Positions 15,801-21,395 of a stretch of DNA of 21,395 bases are shown here, one piece after another (within the stretch, counting starts at the first letter, position 1; every line of letters begins with the position of its first letter). Origin of the DNA: a virus. The stretch lies in IMG/VR virus record IMGVR_UViG_3300035698_007840, positions 1-21,395 of that record; one strand, written 5' to 3'. Under the pieces are notes generated by a model. It saw only the letters and a program-made list of their open reading frames with translations, was not told the origin of the DNA and did no database searches. Both the position numbers and the translations under genes were made by a program.

Positions 15801-16170
15801 CACAGACGTGAGCACAGCCCAGGACCTGGTGGCCCAGATACTGCAGCTTAACAGGCAGATATTCGACAGCACAGACCTGTCCGAAATGTCAGAAATGGGA
15901 ACAGCCGCGACTGCAGATATGTTTGCCACTATCGCAGAGAAAACGAACGAGACCGCGCAGCGCATTATTACAGCAGATATAGAAGCGCGCAGGGTAGAGC
16001 AGAACGTAACCAACAGCGCTATAGAGGCAATGTTTCAAACGATTGCAGACAAGCAACGCGAAACTGCAGAATATGAAAGAGACACTGCAGAGATATTCCG
16101 CGACGGTATCGCGGCGTTTGTAGCTGCTGGTGGCATTAATACATTGCCTGGCTTGGAGGTGCAGCAGTAA
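12892..16170 (+). CDS. Tape measure protein
   Basis: 1092 residues, the second largest protein here. It sets tail length and is ejected with DNA. The N-terminus has the common tape-measure layout: helical segments rich in Ala/Lys, a hydrophobic stretch AVTWGAAAAGAGVAVTAALV (about 63-82), then ADALAKTADKLGLTTEALARYRFAAEQTGV. A hydrophobic middle helix (GMKVVVLSVARFVTEQINGLV) may be membrane-active during ejection. A run of seven glycines occurs at about residues 502-508, followed by low-complexity Ala/Gly sequence, and the C-terminal 150 residues are Gln/Glu-rich helix. At about 0.15 nm per residue, the usual rule of thumb, the tail would be near 160 nm; this is an estimate only. Confidence 0.93.
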   Translation: MARTYKAGVLLTGDSKGAVKAVNLTEKQLENLDSTTGRAARNIAKSSKQMSAGFGQMARRAVTWGAAAAGAGVAVTAALVKTGLSSADALAKTADKLGLTTEALARYRFAAEQTGVAQNAADIALQRFTRRLADAAAGSGPAVSAFKALNLEAKDLIELSPDKAFAAVADKMALVENQSQKVSLAFKLFDSEGVNLVNTLALGSEGLEELGRQADVAGLSISRLDAAKVEAANDSINRVSKLVQGFGTQLAVKFAPVLEAIADRIFGIGVEAGGTAKAAGQAFDFMVKAVGVFADGIHGINIAWSGMKVVVLSVARFVTEQINGLVDGVIGLWNKLPWIDDPISTLGPMDRALDALEKSFEESQLEIERLLLKPLPSVAIADFVADAESSWEAGAINIGASNEDIQGAVLTTEEVIKSLATTTKKETKTIMSAWDKAITGMVERIDSAFASAWKGAFESWGEFKDQMVEGFKEFAAEIAHLNITRPIAEGVANFFGLATSNGGGGGGGTGAGAGNFGILGTAYSGVTGAYAGYQATGTLVGAFQGLKTGLGFGAAPAAAPLVAPTTEAGILALGQGPLTQTAAAEYVAAQNAAPAASGSGFSAASVGWAALVVGVVNTLTDLNSGAYGFSDVLTGEGVTDKYAGEFDEIIPGLGTAVAAAADNARKLANLTSFGTFDKIFGSGGANNAAARGTLALGDGGRYVAGVGKSFASKNVRGVESIFDALESFSKIIGGSSAKFDVWLGKVDGFRLFSEDGEKLIETKNDKDFFNEAIDLVLEGATNLTDGLRAELLEFNGSLEEIFEFTLLKVYINDLANVAGETVPALQEMINNYQGALEGQRAYAESLVAVAALIAPGQNPVTLALNDFTGGLPTESQAISTALDSTLSSLGMAVQGFNGTEQAAANLAVALAQNKAAAYEYAIAISAIGKSIEEQALGQAQSIRDSVLSKDALRAQQIEQRETLRGELETTTDVSTAQDLVAQILQLNRQIFDSTDLSEMSEMGTAATADMFATIAEKTNETAQRIITADIEARRVEQNVTNSAIEAMFQTIADKQRETAEYERDTAEIFRDGIAAFVAAGGINTLPGLEVQQ

Positions 16171-16511
16171 TGGCCGTGGTAGCTTTTCCAACTGGATACC
16201 CGTTAGAAAGGACTAGCGGTTTTGAGATAGACCCCGGCGTAGAAATGGACGTAATGGATGACAACAGCTGGACGACGCGCGAGGTGTCACCAGACGAGGC
16301 CTACACCATAAACGCGCAATACAAGACGTTAACAGAGCTGGAAAAAGACACGCTGTGGGATTTTATCAAAGACAACAAAAGCAACTACATAACATGGACG
16401 CCAGATAGTACGCTTTATATTGGGCAGTTTGTTGGTAAACCACGGTGGACAATGTCGGGCGGCACATACAATGTGTTTTTTACTTACTACGGTATAGAGT
16501 TCACCCTGTAA
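16170..16511 (+). CDS. Minor tail protein (distal tail, gpM-like position)
   Basis: 113 residues starting at the TAATG junction with the tape measure. The sequence is beta-rich, with VVAFPTGYPLERTSGFEIDPG at the start, a central helix LTELEKDTLWDFIKDNKSN, then YITWTPDSTLYIGQFVGKP and a final strand pair TYNVFFTYYGIEF. Length, location and the aromatic WTPD...Y.GQF segment recall lambda gpM-type tail-tip proteins, which cap the distal end of the tube next to the tape measure. Resemblance is by layout rather than a firm family match. A TAAATG junction couples it to the next gene. Confidence 0.65.
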   Translation: MAVVAFPTGYPLERTSGFEIDPGVEMDVMDDNSWTTREVSPDEAYTINAQYKTLTELEKDTLWDFIKDNKSNYITWTPDSTLYIGQFVGKPRWTMSGGTYNVFFTYYGIEFTL

Positions 16512-17036
16512 ATGCGCGCGCTGTCAGAGACTCAGGCCAGCAATAGCAAGGCGGTACAAACCAAGCCTATTGTACTGGTGCGGCATGAGCACAGCGGCAT
16601 AGAGGAGCTGGCCGGCGCTTCTGGGGGCAGTGTTGTATTTAATGGCGAAACCTACGCCACTGGCCCCAGCGGTGTGAAAGTTTTATCTATCGTAGACAGC
16701 CGGCTGGCCACCCTGTGGCTGTCACCTACTAACGCGCGACTGTCCGAAGTAGTAAACGGAACATGGCGCAATGGTAGCTGCACAATCTATTTAATTCCCG
16801 CGCTGCCTGGAGAGCTTGGCCCCTTTGTATTGGGAGACCAGATACAGCCAATAGAGGGAAAGATTATATCCAGCAAGTACTCCAGCAGTGGCGTGGTGTT
16901 TCAGGTGCAGCACAGCACACTCACTAGCGTATACACCCCGCCAAACAAGTGCGACGAAGTAGCAAACCACATACCGGCCCCTGGCACGGTGCTAACCTGG
17001 GACGGTGAAAAAACAAAACTGGAGCGCAAAAAGTAA
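16512..17036 (+). CDS. Minor tail protein (tail-tip hub component, gpL-like position)
   Basis: 174 residues. Beta-rich sequence with KPIVLVRHEHSGIEELAGAS, then TLWLSPTNARLSEVVNGTWRNGSCTIYLIPALPG and the motif FVLGDQIQPIEGKI. A strand pair SGVVFQVQHSTL follows, and the end is basic (KTKLERKK). It occupies the place of lambda gpL between gpM-like and J-like proteins. Only two cysteines are present and the four-Cys cluster of gpL is not visible, so an iron-sulfur cluster is unlikely. It may form the hub ring above the tip protein. The exact family is not recognised. The stop overlaps the next start (TAATG). Confidence 0.6.
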   Translation: MRALSETQASNSKAVQTKPIVLVRHEHSGIEELAGASGGSVVFNGETYATGPSGVKVLSIVDSRLATLWLSPTNARLSEVVNGTWRNGSCTIYLIPALPGELGPFVLGDQIQPIEGKIISSKYSSSGVVFQVQHSTLTSVYTPPNKCDEVANHIPAPGTVLTWDGEKTKLERKK

Positions 17037-20000
17037 TGGCGCAAGTGAATAAAAGCGCTGACCTACGCGGCAACCTGCCGGCCTCAAAAATAAACGAATT
17101 TGCAGAGGACGGTAAAAGTTTCAACATAGACGCGACGGCGGCAGGCGCGCCGATACCTGTAGTATATGGAACAGTGCCGGTGCCTGGCCTGGTAGCTGCT
17201 TACACAATCACAAACCCAGGCAACCAGCTGCGCATACTGGTTATATGGTGCTATGGAGAGGTTAAAAAAATCACCCCTTTTATAAACGGGGTGCCGGTGC
17301 CGGTTGATGTAGACCACAGAAACTACCGGGGCGTCTCGTACCAGTCTGTAGAGACCTGGCTAAGCAGTGAGATACCGGCCTATGCAGACGATTTAATACT
17401 AACAAAGCCGGCCGGGGATGTAGGTCTGGCCTGCAGTGTTTTTAAGATAGAGCAGAACGAGCTGGCCCAGGGGGGATTTAGTCCTACTGCAATTATTGAG
17501 GGGGCTATCTGTCCCAACCCTACAGCCACCCACGACGGCGACCCTTTCCGAAATGAGACAGGGCACAGTGTACATTTTCAAGAGACCAGCCCAACTGCTG
17601 CGACAGACGACAGCATAAACGCGCACACAGTAACGCTGGTGGGCAGCCCAACAATAGACAGCACAGGCCTGGTGTGTGATGGGGCCACCCAGTACGCCAC
17701 AATACCGAATCACACCAGCCTGATACCGGACACAGACGAGTGGGGCTACGAGTGCAGAGTAAAACCTGTAGACGTTGGCGGTGGTAATCATATTATTTTT
17801 AACATTGGCACCACTGGTGGAGGTGATGCGTGCATAGCCCTGTACCGTAATGCCACTGACCTAAAACTGTCACTATCTAGCAATGGCACCAGCTACGACA
17901 TATTAAACGCGATAACGGTGGAGGCCGGCGCATTCTCTGCAGGGGTGCAGGCAGATATAAAAATAGAGCGATACGGCGGCCGCTATTTAATCTATCTGGA
18001 TGGTGACAGGAAAGACTCGAACAAGAAAACAGACAACTGCTACAGCAGCGGGGCACCCATAGAGATAGGCGCGCGGGGTGGTGACGGTGCTACTTCATGG
18101 CACGGTTCTATTTTATGCAGCCGCCTGGTGAAAGGGTGTAACAGATACAATTTCCTGCACTCGGTCGATAATGCACCCTTTGCAGATTCTGGAACGTACA
18201 CGCCCGGCGCAGAGTTCACAGACAACCCGGCATTGTGCATGGGAGAGCTGGCCACTAATCCATACTATGGCCTAGGCGTGGGAACGGTGGACGGCCTGGA
18301 GGAGGCCATGGACTGGTGCGACGAGCTAATAGACGGCGCTATAACACGCGCGCAAATGTCCCTATACATTGGCACCCCAAAGTTAACTGCTGAATGGCTG
18401 GACTACATTGGCGAGTATGCAGAATGCCTGTGGATGCCAGACGGCACAGATACGGTGGTGCTGGTTCCAGACCAGCCAGCGATTAATGCGCCCAGCGGCC
18501 CGGAGTATGCAAGCAATCCCACGTTTGACCCAGAGACCACGGTAAGCCCGGAGGCAGACGACAGCTGGACGGCCACCAATGGTTTTAGCTGGAATGCAAA
18601 TATAGGTGGTTTCTATATCCATGTGCCGCAATCACCCAACGTACCGGGAGAATTAGCGCAGCAGGTAGTGCCGGACTATGGCCAGCTGCACATAGCCAAA
18701 GCCACTATAGTGGTACTGTCTGGTGGCAGTGCTGATATAACGCTGGACGGCGTTTCCTTGCTAACAATCACGGCTACGGGCACGCACTCGGTGGAGGTGA
18801 CGCCAACAGAATCCAGCCCTAACCCGCAATTAAAACTGGAATACACGGGAGAGGGAAATTGCTGGTGCACAGAGCTTTCACTAAAAAGGAAATACTACGA
18901 GGAAACGCAGTTTATAAAAGACTCCATAGTGGTGGAGGGTATAACCAACGCAGACACGCCAACCCGGTACAATATCCGATACAAAGAGGACAGCACCACC
19001 ACAGCCAACTGGGAGGAAAAGACAGCGCCCTACCAGCTGCCGGGCGTAGAGGCCGGTGATTTGCCCCTGATAGAGACCACAGTAAGCCTGCCGGCAATTT
19101 ACCGGGAGGAGGAGGCCACTAGCAAGGGCCAGACGCGCGCGGCCAAACTTCTAAACAGGGTGAGAGTCAGCTGGGAAACTGTCAGCGGTGGGCTGGCGTA
19201 CCGCAAAGGCGGCGTGGTGCAGCTGATACAACCCAACAGAGCCATAGACCTGGCTGTAAGGCTGATGGGTGTAACAATGGGCAAGGCCGGTAGGTATAAA
19301 GCCCAGGGCCTGGTGTATGCAGACGGCCACTATCCCAACACGCTGCCAGAGGGCACAGGCACAATACCCGTGAACGCGGTCACAATGTTGGCCAGCGGCG
19401 CAGCGGTGCCGGCGGGGTGGAGTGTATACACGGCTGCAGATGGTAAATACATTACAATTTGCGACACGGCGGCCAGCCCAGAGGAGGTGCCAGGAGATAC
19501 CAAAGGCGCGGCCTCTTTCGCTGGCTGGACTGGCACCACAGATGATGGCGGCGAACACTCACCAGAAAACCATACCGGCTTTTTGTATTACCTTACCCAG
19601 CCCCCTACTGGCTTTGAAACAAACTGGCGCGACGAGGCCGCGACAGAGCCGGCACACACGCACACCTACACAACTGGGTCATTTTCTCCAGACCCTTACC
19701 GGCGCGAAAACATCCTGATACAAAAAACCGGGGCAGGCTCCAGCACCATACCCGTGGAGGCCCTGGTGTTCGGTCTCAAAAATCTGAACGTGCCAAACCT
19801 GCAGCGCACAGTGGCCTACCAGAATCGGCTGCTGCAGGCCGCGAGCGCCAGCCAGAATGCAGGCACGGCCAGCGAATTTGTAACCTTTACCAGTGATTCA
19901 ACAGACGACAGTCACGACCACCACAACACCACTGGCACTACAGGCACAGTGAATGCAGATACCACTACCCAGCTAAAAGGGCCACCCCAGACTGCAGGTG

Positions 20001-20443
20001 GAGCGCACACCCACGACTACAACCTGGCATTGCAGCGGAACATAAAACAGTACACTCTCTCACTCTATGCGGGTACTGCAGACTTTACAGTGGTGCCTGG
20101 CGTGATTATGTTTTGGCCAGAGCCCCTGGTGGGCTCACCAGAGCCATTGCCGGCAGAGTGGGTGCAGTGTGATGGGAACAACGCCACGCCAGACCTAAGA
20201 GGCTACAGGATTGTTATAGCGGCCAATGGGGGGGAGGAGTCAGCCAGCGGAGACGATACTGTATCCATATCCGGTGCTGGTGACGAGGTAGGCCACGACC
20301 ACGACGACAGCAACGTAGACGAGGAGAAAGAGAGCCGGACGTTTTACCACAAAAATAAGGTCTATCACAGCCACGTCGTGGGGGAGTCTGGCGCATGGGT
20401 GGCGCCCAGCTTTGCACTACATGCCATTATGTTTATAGGCTAA
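17036..20443 (+). CDS. Tail-tip / receptor-binding protein, J-like, with LamG-like insert and collar modules
   Basis: 1135 residues. Residues 30-150 (GAPIPVVYGTVPVPGLVAAY onward) are a J-like hub domain. Residues about 185-365 form a LamG/concanavalin-like sandwich (GLVCDGATQYATIPNH, EWGYECRVKP, RYLIYLDG) inserted before the J continuation NPALCMGELATNPYYGLGVG (398-417). Residues about 490-618 are a second beta-rich, possibly carbohydrate-binding, insert. J-like sequence resumes at about 625-770 (VSLPAIYREEEATSKGQTRA). The C-terminal third holds collar-like modules (VPAGW at about 791; LPAEWVQCDG then TPDLRGY at about 1038-1057) with His motifs HTHTY, DSHDHH, HTHDY, GHDHDD and HSHVV, which in other tail fibres bind metal ions. 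It should bind the host surface and open the tail. It ends 4 nt into the convergent minus-strand gene. Confidence 0.88.
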   Translation: MAQVNKSADLRGNLPASKINEFAEDGKSFNIDATAAGAPIPVVYGTVPVPGLVAAYTITNPGNQLRILVIWCYGEVKKITPFINGVPVPVDVDHRNYRGVSYQSVETWLSSEIPAYADDLILTKPAGDVGLACSVFKIEQNELAQGGFSPTAIIEGAICPNPTATHDGDPFRNETGHSVHFQETSPTAATDDSINAHTVTLVGSPTIDSTGLVCDGATQYATIPNHTSLIPDTDEWGYECRVKPVDVGGGNHIIFNIGTTGGGDACIALYRNATDLKLSLSSNGTSYDILNAITVEAGAFSAGVQADIKIERYGGRYLIYLDGDRKDSNKKTDNCYSSGAPIEIGARGGDGATSWHGSILCSRLVKGCNRYNFLHSVDNAPFADSGTYTPGAEFTDNPALCMGELATNPYYGLGVGTVDGLEEAMDWCDELIDGAITRAQMSLYIGTPKLTAEWLDYIGEYAECLWMPDGTDTVVLVPDQPAINAPSGPEYASNPTFDPETTVSPEADDSWTATNGFSWNANIGGFYIHVPQSPNVPGELAQQVVPDYGQLHIAKATIVVLSGGSADITLDGVSLLTITATGTHSVEVTPTESSPNPQLKLEYTGEGNCWCTELSLKRKYYEETQFIKDSIVVEGITNADTPTRYNIRYKEDSTTTANWEEKTAPYQLPGVEAGDLPLIETTVSLPAIYREEEATSKGQTRAAKLLNRVRVSWETVSGGLAYRKGGVVQLIQPNRAIDLAVRLMGVTMGKAGRYKAQGLVYADGHYPNTLPEGTGTIPVNAVTMLASGAAVPAGWSVYTAADGKYITICDTAASPEEVPGDTKGAASFAGWTGTTDDGGEHSPENHTGFLYYLTQPPTGFETNWRDEAATEPAHTHTYTTGSFSPDPYRRENILIQKTGAGSSTIPVEALVFGLKNLNVPNLQRTVAYQNRLLQAASASQNAGTASEFVTFTSDSTDDSHDHHNTTGTTGTVNADTTTQLKGPPQTAGGAHTHDYNLALQRNIKQYTLSLYAGTADFTVVPGVIMFWPEPLVGSPEPLPAEWVQCDGNNATPDLRGYRIVIAANGGEESASGDDTVSISGAGDEVGHDHDDSNVDEEKESRTFYHKNKVYHSHVVGESGAWVAPSFALHAIMFIG

Positions 20444-20904
20444 CCCGCCAGCTCCAGTATGTGCTCCACGGTATCCCCTGATAGCTCAAGGGTGGCCCGG
20501 CAGCAGGGACAGTGTATTTTCTTCACGGCGCGCAGCCGGAGCCGTTCCGCTTCTTTATCCATGTCAGCCAGTACAGCCACCGTGGCCTGTGCGACGTAGG
20601 CCAGCATGTGCTCAGTGGCTACCCAGACCGCGCAGCCGTCGCGCTTCATGCCGGCATAGAAAATTAAACCCTTACTGCGCAGCGGCGCAAAGCGTGGGCT
20701 AATGGTTTTATTTGCCGCTTCCCCATAGATGCCCTGCAAATCCTTCTGGGTTAGCCCCTGCAGGCCGGCAGACAGGATGCACTCGTATATGGCCACAGAC
20801 CACCCGGCCGCGTCCACGCGCTCTGCAGCGGCCTTTGCTGTCACCATGTCGTCACGCCTGGCCAGTTCATGGTATGGCGTATGCAACAGCGCTTTATTTA
20901 TCAT
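20440..20904 (-). CDS. Winged-helix protein with C-terminal CxCC motif
   Basis: 154 residues. Residues about 33-97 look like a winged helix-turn-helix: AIYECILSAGLQGLTQKDLQGIYGEAANKTISPRFAPLRSKGLI followed by a wing and VWVATEHM. This pattern occurs in phage DNA-binding proteins and MarR-like regulators. The C-terminus has HCPCCRATLEL, a partial zinc-ribbon knuckle with no clear second pair. It could be a transcription regulator or a DNA-metabolism accessory; I do not recognise a named gene. It overlaps the upstream minus-strand gene by 11 nt (start CAT at 20902-20904). Its end overlaps the converging tail-tip gene by 4 nt with no visible terminator between them. Confidence 0.75.
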   Translation of the reverse strand: MINKALLHTPYHELARRDDMVTAKAAAERVDAAGWSVAIYECILSAGLQGLTQKDLQGIYGEAANKTISPRFAPLRSKGLIFYAGMKRDGCAVWVATEHMLAYVAQATVAVLADMDKEAERLRLRAVKKIHCPCCRATLELSGDTVEHILELAG

Positions 20905-21124
20905 TGTCTGGAGACTCCACCTTTAGCGCTAACACGTCTATGGATACACTCCACTGCAGTACAGCGAGGCCCCCGCAATAGTTCAGCCGTGGCGGCACTG
21001 GTGAATCCGAAGGAAACACGCACTCGCGTACCAGCCGGCCCTGGGCCCTTTCCGGCCTTACATCTACTTCAGAAACCAGGCTTTTGCCACAGTGGGGGCA
21101 GTTCCAGTTAACTAAGTGTTTCAT
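20894..21124 (-). CDS. Small zinc-ribbon protein
   Basis: 76 residues. The N-terminus NWNCPHCGKSL is one knuckle of a zinc ribbon (C-x2-C). Two further cysteines (REC and NYC, about 23 and 38 residues later) might complete a loose site but are not spaced as a classical ribbon. The rest is beta-like (AVLQWSVSIDVLALKVE). Function is unknown. The gene is in an operon: its start overlaps the previous stop at ATGA, and it overlaps the winged-helix gene by 11 nt. A G-rich tract (GGTGGGGGG on the minus strand) lies upstream and may serve as ribosome site. Confidence 0.65.
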   Translation of the reverse strand: MKHLVNWNCPHCGKSLVSEVDVRPERAQGRLVRECVFPSDSPVPPRLNYCGGLAVLQWSVSIDVLALKVESPDNDK

Positions 21125-21333
21125 GCGCAGCCCCCCACCTTTACCACCTGCAGCACCACCCAGGCACCAGCAGCCCCGGAGGTGATGGCTACGCCAGCAT
21201 AAGACCAGGCCAGCGCTTTGGCTTTAGAGCGCGCTGCAGTGCTGGTGTAGTGCCCCGGCAAGGCATGGCGCCTGTCCACCAGGCTTTTAACGTCGTGAAG
21301 GCCTGGTGTTCTGGTGTGTTTTTTAGTTTGCAT
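21121..21333 (-). CDS. Small putative single-pass membrane protein
   Basis: 70 residues. The first 40 are basic and hydrophilic (MQTKKHTRTPGL, AARSKAKALAW), followed by a hydrophobic stretch AGVAITSGAAGAWVVLQVV that could span a membrane, giving an N-in orientation by the positive-inside rule. GGGAGAAAG on the minus strand precedes the start at 21333 at good spacing. It ends in ATGA with the zinc-ribbon gene. No family is recognised; small membrane proteins of this kind can be holin-like, superinfection-exclusion or simply unknown. Confidence 0.5.
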   Translation of the reverse strand: MQTKKHTRTPGLHDVKSLVDRRHALPGHYTSTAARSKAKALAWSYAGVAITSGAAGAWVVLQVVKVGGCA

Positions 21334-21395
21334 GGCTTTCTCCCAGGCCGCGTGCGTGCAGAATTGCTATTAGATTATGCAGCCCCATGTCTGGG
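21323..21395 (-). CDS. Probable C-terminal end of an upstream minus-strand gene (partial)
   Basis: The minus strand is open from the window edge to a TAA at 21323-21325, reading DMGLHNLIAILHARGLGESH and then AN. It overlaps the next start (21333) by 11 nt, the same overlap seen further along this operon. It is most likely the tail of a gene that begins outside the window. If ATG 21388 were its start it would be only a 21-residue peptide. Evidence is limited to the open frame and the overlap. Confidence 0.35.
   Translation of the reverse strand, partial: PDMGLHNLIAILHARGLGESHAN

Noticed and set aside
17264-17270. Seven-A run in the tail-tip gene as a frameshift site
   Set aside because: The phase is T AAA AAA T, not a standard heptamer, and the protein continues normally in the zero frame.
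19422-19718. 98-codon plus-strand frame inside the tail-tip gene
   Set aside because: Out-of-frame shadow of the collar module region with no ribosome site or domain pattern.
1-21395. tRNA genes, CRISPR arrays, insertion sequences, integrase or att sites
   Set aside because: None seen on either strand by inspection; no recombinase-type protein is encoded and no long duplicated segments were noticed.

Overview
This window is the packaging, head and tail-morphogenesis half of a tailed bacteriophage (or prophage) genome with a siphovirus plan. All 21.4 kb are phage-type. The plus strand reads terminase small and large subunits, HK97-type portal, prohead protease, major capsid, head-tail connectors, tail terminator, tail tube, a frameshifted tail-assembly chaperone pair, tape measure, minor tail proteins and a J-like tail-tip/fibre protein. 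No contractile sheath gene, integrase or recognisable host gene is present. The base composition (roughly 54% G+C by eye), the Shine-Dalgarno sites and the protein families fit a phage of a Gram-negative proteobacterium. I cannot name the host.

Layout. 1-110: A-tracts and short repeats spaced about 21 nt, a candidate packaging or control site. 81-666: a small zinc-ribbon protein overlapping TerS. 653-5520: TerL, portal, protease and capsid, ending at a terminator (5556-5580). 5607-8938: an unusual insert between capsid and connector genes holding a small capsid-adjacent protein, two DUF115/Maf-like proteins, an FkbM-type methyltransferase, a DxD glycosyltransferase and a GT-B-like protein. 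8914-12038: connectors, gp10-like protein, two-domain tail terminator and tail tube, followed by a second terminator (12065-12103). 12132-20443: chaperones, tape measure and tail tip. 20440-21395: a convergent minus-strand operon of small proteins (winged helix, zinc ribbon, membrane peptide) running off the right edge.

The most interesting observation concerns 5607-6379. The first DUF115-like domain has no ATG, GTG or TTG that would include its conserved N-terminal GGGPSL motif. That motif lies in the -1 frame directly after an in-phase A AAA AAG heptamer (5762-5768) inside the 80-residue post-capsid gene. A GC-rich hairpin begins about 4 nt further on. A programmed -1 frameshift would make a 257-residue fusion of the post-capsid protein to a sugar-enzyme-like domain. 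The frameshifted residues align closely with the N-terminus of the paralogue encoded next door. A second, classical -1 site (A AAA AAC, 12485-12491) joins the tail chaperones, so the phage appears to use recoding twice.

Functionally, the head genes package and close the capsid. The 5.6-8.9 kb insert may add or methylate glycans on the virion or on a cell-surface glycan; this is inference from family resemblance. The tail-tip protein carries a LamG-like insert, a second beta-rich insert and collar/His-rich modules, which points to carbohydrate recognition at the host surface. Almost every gene overlaps its neighbour or abuts it at an ATGA, GTGA or TAATG junction, so translational coupling is the rule.
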